A DNA stretch of 64,000 bases from Nymphaea colorata (lineage: Eukaryota > Streptophyta > Magnoliopsida > Nymphaeales > Nymphaeaceae), in the NCBI RefSeq assembly GCF_008831285.2, contig NC_045144.1:1116001-1180000 (forward strand), given 5' to 3'. The position numbers and the translations under genes are program-made. Each line of letters begins with the position of its first letter. Position 1 is the first letter of the stretch. This document shows, piece by piece, positions 1-11,879 of this stretch. The notes beneath the pieces are model-generated. The model was not told the origin of the DNA. It worked only from the letters and a program-made list of their open reading frames with translations, and did no database searches.

Positions 1-2034
1 CGCAATCGAACACCTATTAAGCTTGGTGGAAACACAAACCTAATGTAACTAATTTATGAGTTTTTTAATGTATTTCATATGCTTTAATTGATTCAAGTGA
101 GCATACTAAGTTGGACAAGAAAAGTGAAAAATGTATATTTGTTGGATATTCGGATGTTACGAAAGGGTATCAGTTGTATAACCCTGATACCAAGAAACTT
201 ATTATTCGGTGGATGTTATTTTTGATGAAAATAGTTTTTGGAAGTAAGTTAACAAAAAAGAGACTTGGTTATTGAAAATGACCTAAACGAACCAAATTAA
301 TTTGAAAAAGATGAATCTCAGCCTCCACCAACAACACCATTTCCTTGGAGAGCTAAAGAAACCAAAATATTAGACCCATTATGGATAGTGATAGTCCTTG
401 AAGAAAGGTAAGAGAATTGATAATCTTTATAGTTGTGCACTTGCTTTGATGGTTACAAAACCAACATGTTTTGAAGATGTTTGCGGAAAACAAGAATGCG
501 AAAAATCCATGGAAGAAGAAATAATGGCCATTCAAAGGAATGACACTTGGAAACTTGTAGATCTACCAGATGGCCAAAATGCCATTGGTGTTAAAATAGG
601 TCTACATAAATAAAATACAATGTTGATGGAAGCATGCAAAAATATAAAGCAAGACTTGTCGCAAAAAGGTATGCTCAAATGTATGGGGTAAAATTTCAGA
701 AACTTTTTTTTCTATTGCATGTTTTGAAACTATTAGAATCATTTTAGCATTTGCTTCTCATACCAAATGGTTAGTTTTTTAGTTTGATATGAAGTCTGCA
801 TTTTTAAATGGTTTTTTAAAGAAGAAGTATATGTTTGCCAACCATAGGGATTTGTTATTAATGGAAAAGAAGAGAAGGTACAAGGATGAAAAAAGCTCTT
901 TATGATCTTAGGCAAGCACCATGAGCTTGGTATGAGAGATTAGATACATACTTAATGCATAATGGTTTTCACAAAAGTGAAAGTGAACCCACTTATACAT
1001 AAAGGGAATATGTAATGATATTCTCATAGTATGTGTTTATGTAGATAACATCATTTATACAAGTTCCTTTAATATTCTCATTGAAAAATTTAAGATAATC
1101 ATGACGTGTGAATTTGACATGTCAGATCTGGGATTGTTACATTATGTTCTTGAACTTCAGGTTCAATAGACTAACAATGGAATTTTTATTTCTCAAGAAA
1201 ACTATGTTTTTAACATACTTCAGAAATTTAATGTGTTATTATGCAAATTATGTTTCACTCTCATGAGAAGTTAACGATAAATGATGGTACTGTGAAAGCT
1301 GATGAAAGTTATATGGAAGTCCAGTTGGAAATTAATGTACCTCACATAGACACGCCCAGATATTGTGTACCCAGTTAGTCTGATTTCAAGGTTTTTGTAT
1401 TGTCCATCAATACATCATTTTGGAGCAGCAAAACAGATCCTTTGTTACATCTGATCAACATTTAACTATAGGATTTGGTATCGATCTAATTCCAATTTTA
1501 AGTTAATTGGCTTTTTTGACAGCTTCTAGGCTGGTTTTGTTGATGACAGAAAAAGCACAAGTGAATATGCTTTTATTCTTGGATCGGGGGCTTTGTAGTA
1601 GATGTCTAAAATGTAAACAACTATAACTCTATCATCTTCTGAAGTGAAGTATATTGCAGCCACCACATCTGCATGTCAAGCTATTTGGATTCGAAAAATT
1701 TTGAGGGACTTGCACAAAAACAAGATGAGGCGACTGAACTTTTTGTGATAATCATGCAACAATCATCATGACAAATAATCCGGTATCCCACAGAAGAGCT
1801 AAACACATTTGTGTCATCACTTTGTCTGTGAAGCTGTTATTGATGGAATGATAATAATGAAATATTGTTCCACAAATGATCAAGTTGCAGACAGATTTAC
1901 GAAAGCACTCAACCATTCAAAGTTCGTAAAATTCAGGTCATCTCTTGGAGTATCAAGTTTTGCATCAAATAAGAGTGTTAAACTAGATGCAAACAAATTT
2001 AGTAAATATGTGGAATAAATATGTAGTTTTTGTT
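1..2034 (+). pseudogene. Copia retrotransposon pol remnant (integrase C-term, RT, RNase H)
   Basis: Decayed 3' part of a Ty1/Copia polyprotein that enters from outside the window. Motifs appear in the expected order but in different frames. The integrase C-terminal signature KCIFVGYS is near 128-153. The start of the RT domain is at 398-613, with W-K-L-V-D-L-P in place of the usual TWxLVxLP. FDMKSAFLNG is near 783-812, YDLRQAP near 900-921, and a degenerate YVDN (family YVDD) near 1039-1050. RNase H pieces FVDDRKSTSEYAF and SSSEVKYIAA lie at about 1538-1660. The ending DQVADRFTKAL is near 1879-1911. Many stops and frameshifts make it non-functional. The Copia order (integrase before RT) is clear; the lineage was not resolved. 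Confidence 0.9.
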
Positions 2035-2069
2035 TTTAATGTCATAGTGTTATGCATAGTGAATTAAGA

Positions 2070-2311
2070 GTTAATGTCAATAGTTATGACATAATAAATT
2101 GTGGTAGGGAGGTTTTATTTTTAATATCTTTAATATCATGTTTGTATGACCATTATGTGGAGGTTTAGAGTTATAAGTTGAGTGTCTGAGTACCTATAAA
2201 TAGGTGCATTGGTTTGTGCCATTTGTATCAAGTAAAGTGTGCCAAGGTAGCCTTATGGAGTCGTGAGTTGTATGAGTGCTTCTTTGTGTTCCTTTATTGT
2301 TTATACCAACA
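2070..2311 (+). repeat. Probable 3' LTR of the first Copia remnant
   Basis: Lies directly downstream of the Copia RNase H end. It starts near a TTAATGTCAATAG segment, contains the TATA-like CTATAAATAGG at 2194-2204, and ends at TACCAACA (2304-2311), compatible with a TG...CA LTR. No second LTR is inside the window for comparison, so the boundaries are estimates. Confidence 0.55.
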
Positions 2312-3461
2312 AAAGAAGCAGAGTCGACTGTAGAATAATGAGAAGGCATAAATCCATCACCTAAATATATTTACACTATGATTATCAAGTTTTATCTACT
2401 TGGTTGGCTCCGTCAATTCATACTTGAAATCCTAGATACAGAAAAAACAAGGGAAGCAAATCTTAGCCAGTACCTGAACCATCCAATCAAATAGAAGCCA
2501 GCCATGAAATCAACACAAATGGAGAATCAAGTTAAGTGGAAAATGGAAAAATTGGGGCATAACATAACTAAGAAGGAGACTGTGTTTGCACCCCAGCAGT
2601 TTTGCTTGAATGAGAAAACAGTAACTATATACTTCATGTGCACACATCCTTTACCAGCTGACCTTCTTGCAGTTGGCAACGCCTGCACATGTGATCATTA
2701 ATAAGCAGTAAACCAAATTCATACATCTCGACAATTTTTACTCTTTTCCTTTAGTCATCTGAGCATGGTGTTACCGCTATACCACCAACACATATTTGGT
2801 GTTCTTTACTGACCCTAGATTCTTACCAAGTTTGAAATACTTCCTAGTTTTCTTTAATTGTTCTTTGATCCAAGAAGCATCGCTTACAAAGAACTAAGAA
2901 GCAAAGAAATACAAGTGAACACTATAGATAGAAGTACAAATAAATAAATAAAAATAACATGAAAATTAATAGAAATAATATAATGTAAAGAAAAAATACC
3001 TTATATTTATAGCAATATCACAAGTATACTTCAAACATCTAAAATGCACAGCGAAAACAAAGATAAAATAATGTGTAAAATGAATAATCTATTCTGTACC
3101 CTGATTCAGGAAAAACTAAAACAGAAAAAAAAAACGATCGTCATTAGGTAATTAGTTGTATTTTATATTACACTGCTGGTATAAAATCATACAAACATTT
3201 TGGTAGGCCAAGACTATACAAAGAGTAGAGAAACGGGGTATCGCACTCGGCTCCAAAAATAACAGACATGAGAGATCTTATAGCGAACCAGACATGAAGA
3301 ACCTAAAGCAAAGCATGGTATTCTGCTATTTGACAACTTGCGAAATGGTTTACTGATCTATGACTTTTGATTGATGGTCTGCAACGACATGCTGCAGTTG
3401 TGTTCATAGGTTACAGGCCTGAGTTTCCTAAAGTTGGTGACAGGTTCTCAGAGGAAGGGTA
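2312..3461. other. No recognisable gene
   Basis: AT-rich sequence between the Copia LTR and the kinase pseudogene. A 65-codon open frame at 2504-2701 has no family features I recognise. Nothing else could be supported. Confidence 0.6.
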
Positions 3462-4378
3462 CTACACAATTATTTGGTCCAAGCCTGGATCGTCTTGAAT
3501 AACAAGATTCTGGCATTCTAGATCTGGTAGTGAGGCGTCATGGTCAAGATACTGAGTTAATTGCCGCATGTTTGGCCTTGATTCAGGTGCAGCCTGTGAA
3601 CAGAGAATGCCAAGCTTCAGCACAAGCTCTACTTCCTCCACCACGTAGCTATTCCCAAGCCTTTTGCCATGGCGTCCAGTATACGTCCATCCTTCCACAA
3701 AGAGTGGACTAACTCCACTAGAACCATCTCTTCACAATGTCTCTCCGGCTCAATAGGCCTCCTTCCGTAGGCCACCTCTAGAAGCAAAGCACCATAAGAG
3801 TAGACATTGGCACTCGTGCTGGACTTCCAGGTGCGGGAGAACTCCGGCACCATGTACCCAAAACTCCCAACGATTTGGGTTGTCTTGGGGTTGGCCCCAT
3901 GCTCATAGAGTCTGGAAAGACCAAAATCACCCAACCTGCCATTTAGATCACCATCTAACAACACGTTACTTGCTTTAACATCTCTGTGCGCAACCACTTG
4001 CTCCCACTCTTCATGAAGATACAACAGGCCGGAAGCAATTCCCTTTAGAATCTTGAACCTCTGTTCCCAACTCAGGCTTCTACCTTTCACATCAAAAAGA
4101 AAATTGTCTATACTCCCATATGGCATGAATTCATAAGCCAGGAGCAGGTCATCGCCTCGTCTACACCAACCATGCAATTGGACCACGATCCTGTGCCTCA
4201 TCCTCCCCAGGCTTGATATTTCCACCACAAACTCCCTCATCCCTTGCTTTGAACCATGCGATACTCTCTTAACTGCAACCTCGATTCCGCTCCTGGAAAG
4301 CACACCTTTGTAGACACTGCCAAACCCTCCTTCCCCAACTCCTCCTTGAAACCTTTGGTTGCGCCGTAGAGTTCTCTG
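3462..4378 (-). pseudogene. Lectin-receptor-kinase-type Ser/Thr kinase domain, frameshifted and interrupted
   Basis: Kinase domain of a plant receptor-like kinase, most like L-type lectin receptor kinases, which sense extracellular signals at the plasma membrane. On the minus strand: glycine loop [11 protein letters not shown] (about 4345-4313), ATP-binding lysine in VAVKRVS, catalytic [11 protein letters not shown], magnesium-binding DFG in [11 protein letters not shown], and [10 protein letters not shown]. The subdomain IX aspartate is replaced (SANVYSYG where relatives have DVYSFG). One frame (4303-3629) shifts by one base near 3655-3670 to a second frame carrying [15 protein letters not shown] and SRPNMRQ, the typical end of this family, stopping at 3462. 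A second frame slip is just upstream of the glycine loop, where [10 protein letters not shown] is in another frame. At 4378 the gene is cut by a Copia element. No lectin or membrane domain was found, partly because of the gap at 8601. The subfamily call is by motif only. Confidence 0.88.
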
Positions 4379-4744
4379 TGTTAGAAATCAAAATGAAAAA
4401 GTAATTAAAGGGACATGAATTTTTAAAGTGGTTCAGCCAATATGCCTATGTCCACTGCTCTATTATTTCTTGCTTGCATTCCTTTGGTGGAGAGGTGCCT
4501 TTATATAGAGAAGTTACATAAGGGGTATCTAATTCCCAAGAGACAACTTTTCATCTTTCAACAGACATGACTATTCATATTTCAACAAACATGACTTTTC
4601 GTCTCTCAAGAGACATGTCTTTTCATCTCCCAAGAGACATGACTTTTCATCTCCAACATACATGACTTTTCATCCCTTAAGAGACATGACTTTTTATCTC
4701 CTAAGTAATTCACCTTGAGAGCCTTCTTGGTACTTCTGTTAACA
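4379..4744 (-). repeat. 3' LTR of the Copia element at 4379-8593
   Basis: Matches 8225-8593 nearly base for base. It includes the 24-bp tandem repeat block (about 4543-4711) and the TATATAGAG segment near 4503. Its outer edge abuts the kinase coding sequence. Confidence 0.93.
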
Positions 4745-4752
4745 TCCCCCCA
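4745..4752 (-). other. Polypurine tract of the Copia element
   Basis: Read on the minus strand, GTGGGGGGA lies immediately before the LTR start TGTTAAC. This is the expected plus-strand priming site. Confidence 0.75.
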
Positions 4753-7700
4753 CAAGCTCAATGCTCCAACAATAAGATTGAGCTTGTTAATTATTTGATA
4801 ATGGTGCTGCTTACTAAGTGACTTAGTTAAAATATCAGCAACCTGATCTTTAGAAGAGATGTATTGAATTTTCAAATCTCCTTTGGCCAATTTTTCTAGA
4901 AAAAAATGAAGGTCAATCTCTATGTGTTTGCTATGGCTATGATACACAGGGTGAGCTGCAAGATAGGCTGCGCCGATGTTGTTGCACCATAATATGGGAG
5001 GTTGTGATTGAAAAACACAAAGTTCTTTTAATAAAAATTATAACCACATGATTTCAGCAGTGGTATTGGCAATAGATCGATACTCAGCCTCAGTGCTAGA
5101 ATGAGAGATAACTGATTGCTTTTTAGCACTCCATATAACTAGATTAGATCCAATAAACACTACATGTCCACCTATAGGCCGTCTATCATCAAGACATCCT
5201 GCCCAATCTGTATCACTGTAAGCATTAATATTAAGAACTGAACTAGGTCTAATAACAAGACCATAATCAATAGTGTGTTTCAAATATCTTAGGCTTCTCT
5301 TTACGGCATCCCAATGGGCATCAGTAGGATGATACATATATTGACAAACCTTGTTGACAGCATAAGAGATGTCTGGACGAGTCATAGTAGAATATTGAAG
5401 AGCACCAACAATGATGCGATAAAGAATTGGATCATAAAAATTTGATCCAGTTTGAGCAGATGAAGCAGGGGAGCATGCAATGGGAGTTGAAACTCCCTTA
5501 GCTCCTAACATATTTGATCTTTTGAGAAGCTTAAATATATATCTCCTTTGAGACAATATTAGCTTATTGTCAATTCTTTTTGCTTCTATGCCCAAAAAGA
5601 AATTAAGCTCACCCAAATCTTTAATGGCAAACTCACTTTTGAATTGACAAATAATTTTATGAATATATTCAGGTGAGCTTCCTATTATGATCATGTCATC
5701 CACGTATACCAAAACATATGGAAGTATTTCTCATTTTCTCAAAATAAAAAGAGATGAATCTGTTTGAGCCCCTTTAAAACCAAGATTTTGGAGGAATAGA
5801 CTAAGACGGGCAAACCATGCCCTAGGAGCCTATTTTAAACCATATAAAGACGTTCAAGCTTGCATACATGATTTGGGAAAGAATGATTTTGAAATCTGGG
5901 TGGTTAAACCATATAAACTTCTTCTGTAATAGATCTATATAGAAATGCATTTTGAATATCCAGCTGATGTATTTTCCATTTATGACTAATAGAAATAGTC
6001 AATACTGTCTGAATTGTAGTATGCTTTACAACAGGGCTGAAGGTTTTAGTATAGTCAATTCCTTCTTTTTGACTGTACCCCTTGGCGACGAGTCTAGCTT
6101 TGTATCTTTCCAACGATCCATCTGCCTTTCGCTTGATTTTGAACACCCATTTACGTCCTACAATGTGTTTGGCTTCTTTCTTTGGAATAAGTTTCCAAGT
6201 ATTGTTTCAAATGAGAACATCATATGCTTCTTACATGGCCTTCCTCCAATTTTCATCTTCATATGCTTTCTTGAAATTTGGGGTTCTTTGTCTTCAAGAA
6301 GAATAGAGACAAAAGCTTTTGAAAGATAGTGTTTACTAGAAAAATATGTATGAAACTCATTGTATTTAGGATTAGGTTTGAAGGTTCTCACTTGAGATCT
6401 AGTAGTCATAGGATGGACTCGTTCTTGATTTGGTTCATTTTCATTGGATTGGGTTGACTTCTCATTTCCAAGAGTTTTAGATTGATATTCACTATTTGTT
6501 TCAAACTGAAGTAAGGGTTCCCCTGATATTGTGGAGGTATTGACTTTCTAGATCTTGAGTTCTAGTTTCTTGAGTATCAATAAAAGGAAATTTTCTCTCA
6601 TTACATTAGACATGCTTTGAAATAGAGATTTTACCGGTCTGTACACCCAAACAATAATATCTTTTATGTTGAGGAGCATAGCCCAAGAAAACACATCTTT
6701 CAGATCGATAATCTAATTTATTTTTCTGATAAACTCTTAAACAAGGAAAACATTCACATCCAAAGATCTTGAGGAAGTCATAATCAGGTTTCTCTTTGAA
6801 CAATTTTTCCAAAGGAGAAGCAAAATCAAAAACCTTCGTTGGCATTCGGTTAATCAAATAAACAACAGTACAAAAAGTATAGGACCAAAAGTTCTTGAGA
6901 ATATTACCTTCTGCCATTAGAGATAAACTTGTTTCAACAATATGTTTATGTCTCCTTTCAGCTGCTCTATTTTGTTCAGGGGTATGAGGACATGATATTC
7001 TATATCCAATCTCATTATCAATAATGTATGATTGAAGTCCTTGAAATTCTCCTCCCCAATCTAAGTGAAAATATTTTATGTTGTGTCCAATGAGTTTTTA
7101 GAAAGTTCCTTGAAAGCTTTGAAATCATGAATAACATCTGATTTTTTCTTCATCAAATAAATCCAAGAATACCATGAAAAGGCATCCATAAAAATCACGT
7201 AGTACTTAAAACCATTCACACTCTCCACCGGAGCTGGACCCCATACATCAGCATAAATGAGTTCAAGCGGGTGTTTCACCTTATTTGAAATAGCATTGAA
7301 TAGAAGTTTATGACTCTTAGCTTTTTGACAAGCTTCACACAAATAATTCAAACAATCAATCATCATAATAAGACAAATAACACTTGTTCAAAACCTTCTT
7401 AACAATGGAAAATGAAGGGTGACCAAGTCTTTTGTGCCATTGCCCAATAGTCTGCCTTTCTCCAAGTTGCGCTCCCTTTTTTCTACTATTAAGGTCTATC
7501 TTATATAGCCCATCACTATTAGTTCCTTGATGAAGAATTTTTCCTATTCCTTGTTGCTTAACATAGCACATATTAGGATGAAACTCAAAATAGACTCCAT
7601 TATCTTTAGAAAAACGTTGTACGAATAACAAGTTTCTTGTTATTTTGGGCACATGAAGGAGACCATTTAAAACTAAACTTTGAGATGTCTTTGAAGAAAC

Positions 7701-7990
7701 AATATAAAAAATTCTTAAACCTGATCCATCTCTGATTTTTACTGCATCTCCACCCCTTTTTCAAATCTTGAAACTGTGATTTTAATTACATTATTCGAGC
7801 CCTGGATTGAGCAACATATGACTGTTTAAGAGCACTCCAAACCTCATTGGGTATGTATTGCTTCAGATAGAGAGGACTTAATCCAACTCAAAAGTAACTG
7901 ATCCTTTCTCAGGCATTCAATATATTCTGAACTAATTTTAGTTGTTCTACATCTACACATTGATGGAGCAGGTTTGCTTCCATCAATGTA
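4750..7990 (-). pseudogene. Copia gag-pol polyprotein, fragmented
   Basis: Minus-strand pieces in order. Gag fragments at about 7990-7770 show DQLLLSWI and WSALKQSYVAQSRAR. The GAG-pre-integrase domain at 7652-7356 shows WHKRLGHPS. Integrase zinc-finger and core are at 7366-7076 (CEACQKAKSH, DVWGPAP) and the integrase C-terminal part at 6917-6606 (YLINRMP, CVFLGYAP). The RT fingers at 6146-5904 show KARLVAKGYSQ and LDIQNAFL. RT palm through RNase H at 5712-5038 shows YVDDMIIIG, MTRPDISYAV, DTDWAGC and SSTEAEYRS. The tail at 4947 onward shows DQVADILTKSL. YVDD is intact, but stops and frame changes separate the blocks, so no functional polyprotein is predicted. Confidence 0.92.
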
Positions 7991-8204
7991 TCCCATAAGA
8001 TCAAATGAGATCAAGATTGAAGTGAATTGAGATTCTCAAATAAGATAATTTTCAGAATTTAACTTGATGGTGAGGAGAAACAAGGAAATTCATACCCGTA
8101 TAAGAGTTGACTCCTATATTTGATGATGCTTCTTGATCTTCTATGAGAATGAAAAGCAGCAACACAAGATGTAATCCTTAGGATCTAGTAGCAACACTAA
8201 CAAA

Positions 8205-8224
8205 GACCAGTGGCTCTGATACCA
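8205..8224 (-). other. Primer-binding site (initiator Met tRNA)
   Basis: The minus strand reads TGGTATCAGAGCCACTGG directly after the 5' LTR. This is the standard Copia primer-binding site complementary to the 3' end of initiator methionine tRNA. Confidence 0.9.
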
Positions 8225-8593
8225 TGTTAGAAATCCAAATGAAAAAGTAATTAAAGGGACATGAATTTTTAAAGTGGTTCAGCCAATAGGCCTACGTCCA
8301 CTGCTCTATTATTTCTTGCTTGCATTCCTTTGGTGGAGAGACTTCTTTATATAGAGGAGTTACATAAGGGATCTCTAATTCCCAAGAGACATGACTTTTC
8401 ATCTTTCAACAGACATGAGTTTTCATCTTTCAACAGACATGACTTTTCGTCTCTCAAGAAACATGTCTTTTTATCTCCCAAGAGACATGACTTTTCATCT
8501 CCCAACATACGTGACTTTTCATCCCTTAAGAGACATGACTTTTCATCTCCCAAGTAATTCACTTTGAGAGTCTTCTTGGTATTTTGGTTAACA
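8225..8593 (-). repeat. 5' LTR of the Copia element
   Basis: Partner of 4379-4744. It lies 7 bp from the assembly gap at 8601, so the right-hand flank is short but includes the CTTTG target-site copy. Confidence 0.93.
8384..8551. repeat. 24-bp tandem repeat (7 copies) inside the LTR
   Basis: Seven consecutive 24-bp units of the form AAGAGACATGACTTTTCATC plus four more bases. The same array, slightly diverged, is present in the other LTR at about 4543-4711. Because 24 is a multiple of three, the array produces an open frame with an 8-residue repeat (RHDFSS core). That frame is a by-product of the repeat and not a gene. Confidence 0.9.
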
Positions 8594-8600
8594 CTTTGGA

Positions 8601-8700
8601 NNNNNNNNNNNNNNNNNNNNNNNNNNNNNNNNNNNNNNNNNNNNNNNNNNNNNNNNNNNNNNNNNNNNNNNNNNNNNNNNNNNNNNNNNNNNNNNNNNNN
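8601..8700. other. Assembly gap (100 N)
   Basis: Exactly 100 N, the conventional length for a gap of unknown size. It begins 7 bp after the Copia LTR, so the far side of the interrupted kinase gene may be missing or misplaced. Confidence 0.99.
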
Positions 8701-9479
8701 TCTGCATTGACATTGTGGAGAAGACAATTTTTATAGTGCTCACTCTCAGTTTGAAGGAATCTGCAACAAGTAGACATCATTAGCTAATGAATACACTAGC
8801 TCATGTTCAAAACTGTACATCAGATTTAATACCAGTGCATTGGTAAAATCAAAGATCACATTCTTTTGATCTCTCTCTCTGTCTCTCTCTCTCAGAAATT
8901 TGTAAAACCCAGACAGTTAGGTCAGGCATAAAACCAGACCCTTTAGTTTTTTTTTCTAAAAGATTATCTTAAATGAACTATAAACATGCTAATATATTTA
9001 TTAAAAATATTTTGATATAAAACATGTTTTGAATCAAGTTGTTTTCATGAAAAATGTTGATAATATAAGAGCTATTCATTTTTCCTTATTGGAGAAACAT
9101 TATTGAAATAAAAAAAATGGTCAACTTAATATATTTTTTGCATGAACTTATCCTTATTATCATATTGGTAAGTTTGGATTTCAAATTTTGGAAGACATAA
9201 ATGCTGTTTTTAAAAACTGGTGAACTGCTTATCTGTAAATGTCAGATACTCTTAAGGAATTTAACTACGAGTTAGTAGTGGATTAAGAAGTTCGTTTATA
9301 AGGGGGTTAATTATCTCACACAAGATTACAATGTGCTTTAATTATAAGTAGACTAACATTAATTAATCTGTGTCTAATTTAAACTAAAACATAATTAGAA
9401 GTTATTAAAACTTTTGAGTTTAAATTTAAAAATCTGAAAATTGTTTATGACAATTGAAAAGGAAAACAATTAAAGGGGA
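8701..9479. other. No recognisable gene; short (CT)n tract
   Basis: AT-rich sequence with a short CT microsatellite at about 8870-8894. No coding motif was found; in particular I see no lectin domain that would continue the kinase pseudogene. Confidence 0.6.
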
Positions 9480-10528
9480 GGCCGAGTTCCATCCCCCACC
9501 ATAAGAGAGAGGGAGAAAAAGGAGAGAGTTGGAAGAGGGATTCTTTTATCCAAGGCCCAAGGGAGAGGAAGAAGCTAGTGACCTCAGGGATAGTCTTCTA
9601 ATAGTTTTTTGAAAGCTAAATTGTTAAAAGTCAGAGTTTAATTCAGGTATGGTGTCTTGGGGTTTCTCTTTTTGTTTTGGAATTGATTTTGATTCGTTTA
9701 GTGCATAATTTCGAGTCATACTCTAGGAATCATTATTTTTTAATATTATATAATATCGACATCTTTTGTTTGATGAAAAATGACTCCGATTGGAATATTT
9801 ACAAACTCCAACTAGCCCTTTGGGCATGTTTTTAGAGAAATTGATCTCACGGTTGCATCTTGCATGTTGAAAGATAATAGATACCCCATACAGTTTTTGA
9901 AGTGCTCATGCCATTTTGTTGGTAGCCGGCGGATGCCCACGGCTGGTTGGTGCTGCCCGGCCATGGCCGAGTTGTGGCGTACTTACCTGGGCTACAACCG
10001 TTGCATGGAAAGGCACCATTATTGGTTGTAAGTTTGGCATGTTTTAGACTTCTTTATGTGTAATCATCAACCTTGTCTCATTTGGAGTTTGTTGTGCACA
10101 CAAGAGCACACTGGAATGATTATCTTGTCATTTTTGCCCTCGCATGCACGATTGCAGAATTAGTCGATTTCGAGACACTTCGCAAGCCCCAGAAGCACTA
10201 GTGGGTGTCGTTTGATCGCTACAAGTGTATCATTAGGAAATATCTTAGTGGTTCTCCTTAGAGAAGGTAGGGATTGAGATTTTACATGTTGTGTGACTTG
10301 TTGCATCCTATTTAAACATGCATCTTATGATATGGTATGTGGGTATAGTCTAGATATCTGATAGGTAGAGGTTGGAATGGCAATTGGTGCGACTGTGATT
10401 CACATGTGAGTTGGACATCTATAAGAGGCCTGATGGGCTGCATATGTGTAGACAGACAGGCTTAGCTATGGCTACATGATTATGATTTCACGATTACAAG
10501 CCTAATTGGTGATATGGGCGTGTGTATA

Positions 10529-10560
<32 letters not shown>

Positions 10561-11709
10561 AGTTGAGTATGCATTCTCTTGATGCATTGTTATGTTTTAT
10601 TGATTCCTTATTAATGATATGATATTGAGCACTTGAGCATGAGCTGAAATTAGGGAAACACCCTAAGGCCAGATTTAATATGAATGAATCATATTGATTG
10701 GATATTATTCGAACCCACTATAAAAGCAGTTAGGTGGGTGGCACAGGGCCCGTGTTGTAAGAATGGATGAAGTGCTTCTTACCCAGGCCACTAGCAAGGA
10801 GGCCGTCATGCAGGCCACTAGCAAGGATCCCATCCCCACATAGAGTATGGGTCGTGCGGCTGCAGTAGCTATATTGACCTTGCCCTTATTGGATATGGTT
10901 ACCCTAGGTTTTTCAGGGACTCAATTGTTGTGTGTGATGATTGTAAACTACGCAACAGTCTTGTGGAGCCTTACATTCCTGTCAGAACTTATATTGTCGC
11001 TCAGTGCATCGAGTTATGTGTTTGAATGTGTACTCTATGTTGTGTTGACTATTTATTGCTCAAATGGAATAACTGAGATGTTGGCATCTCCATTGTTCTA
11101 CCTATGTTATTTATGTCTAAATGGATGATGGATGTATAGGCCTTAGGGATATGCCATACTTAGAATTATCTCTGATGCTTATTCTTATTTGGTTTTGAGT
11201 ACTCACCCTAAGAAGGGTTGTGGCTCAAGATCGTGATACTATCAAGATAGAGGGTGATAGTTGGCAATGTAACTGGCACTAAACCATATCCTATTTTGGT
11301 TATGGGAATGCTTTGTGTACATATAGCCTTGTAGGATGATAAATTTTTATATTATTATTGTGTTATGATTTATCTTTTGGATATGAGGTATTATTATACA
11401 TGTTACATGCATTTTGCACAGTACACCCACCAACCTGTCACTCTAATAGAGTAGAGCACATGTCTACTTAGGACAGGTCAATCCACACACCAATTATGCT
11501 AGTTGTTTTTATATTGTGATATAGAACATGCCACAGTATTCACTAATTATGGACGCAAATCTGGTACACTATGCCTGAATCATATGTGTTGCACCAGATT
11601 GTGCCATTCATCAGTTGCGAAGGCCAATATGATATACTATGCATCCATCACACATGTTGCATTATATTTGTATGAAATGTATGGCTGCAAGTAGCATTAT
11701 TATAAAAGT
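9480..11709 (+). repeat. Possible 5' LTR and leader of the Ty3/Gypsy element
   Basis: This stretch sits directly upstream of a degenerate primer-binding site at 11710 and the Gypsy coding remnants, so much of it is probably LTR. It includes a GA-rich start, a GC-rich patch near 9925-9975, a (TG)n(TA)n microsatellite at about 10527-10560, and short duplicated phrases such as GGCCACTAGCAAGGA (10789 and 10814). The left LTR boundary was not resolved and no 3' LTR is present for comparison. An open frame at 10847-11128 has no recognisable motif. Confidence 0.4.
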
Positions 11710-11721
11710 TGGTAGCAAAGC
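11710..11721 (+). other. Degenerate primer-binding site
   Basis: TGGTAGCAAAGC matches the methionine-tRNA primer site TGGTATCAGAGC at 10 of 12 positions. It lies between the presumed LTR and the Gypsy coding region. Confidence 0.5.
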
Positions 11722-11879
11722 ACCCTCTATCCCTAAGACAGTCAAACGATCTCAAACACCTTTAGCCAAGTGAGATTAGTAGTACTAATTTAATTTCAAT
11801 ATCTTTGTTATTGTTTCTCTTTGTTACTAGTTGTAATGTTATGATAGTGCTAATTCTAGTTTCTTTATGATATCAGTGT

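Larger units (their letters stand above)
4379..8593 (-). mobile_element. Copia LTR retrotransposon with both LTRs, inserted in the kinase gene
   Basis: 4.2-kb element in minus orientation, bounded by LTRs of about 366 and 369 bp that begin TGTTAGAAAT and end TTAACA on the plus strand. The flanks CTCTG (4374-4378) and CTTTG (8594-8598) form a 5-bp target-site duplication with one mismatch. Primer-binding site and polypurine tract sit beside the LTRs where expected. The internal region encodes gag, integrase, RT and RNase H in Copia order but is broken by stops and frameshifts. The high LTR similarity suggests a fairly recent insertion compared with the other elements here. Confidence 0.93.

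Noticed and set aside
3530-3712. Plus-strand frames overlapping the kinase pseudogene
   Set aside because: Shadow of the minus-strand kinase coding sequence.
4606-4947. 113-codon minus frame as a separate gene
   Set aside because: It is the Copia polyprotein tail read through into the LTR repeat.
8330-8557. 75-codon frame with regular 8-residue repeats
   Set aside because: Created by the 24-bp minisatellite inside the Copia LTR; no independent evidence of a gene.
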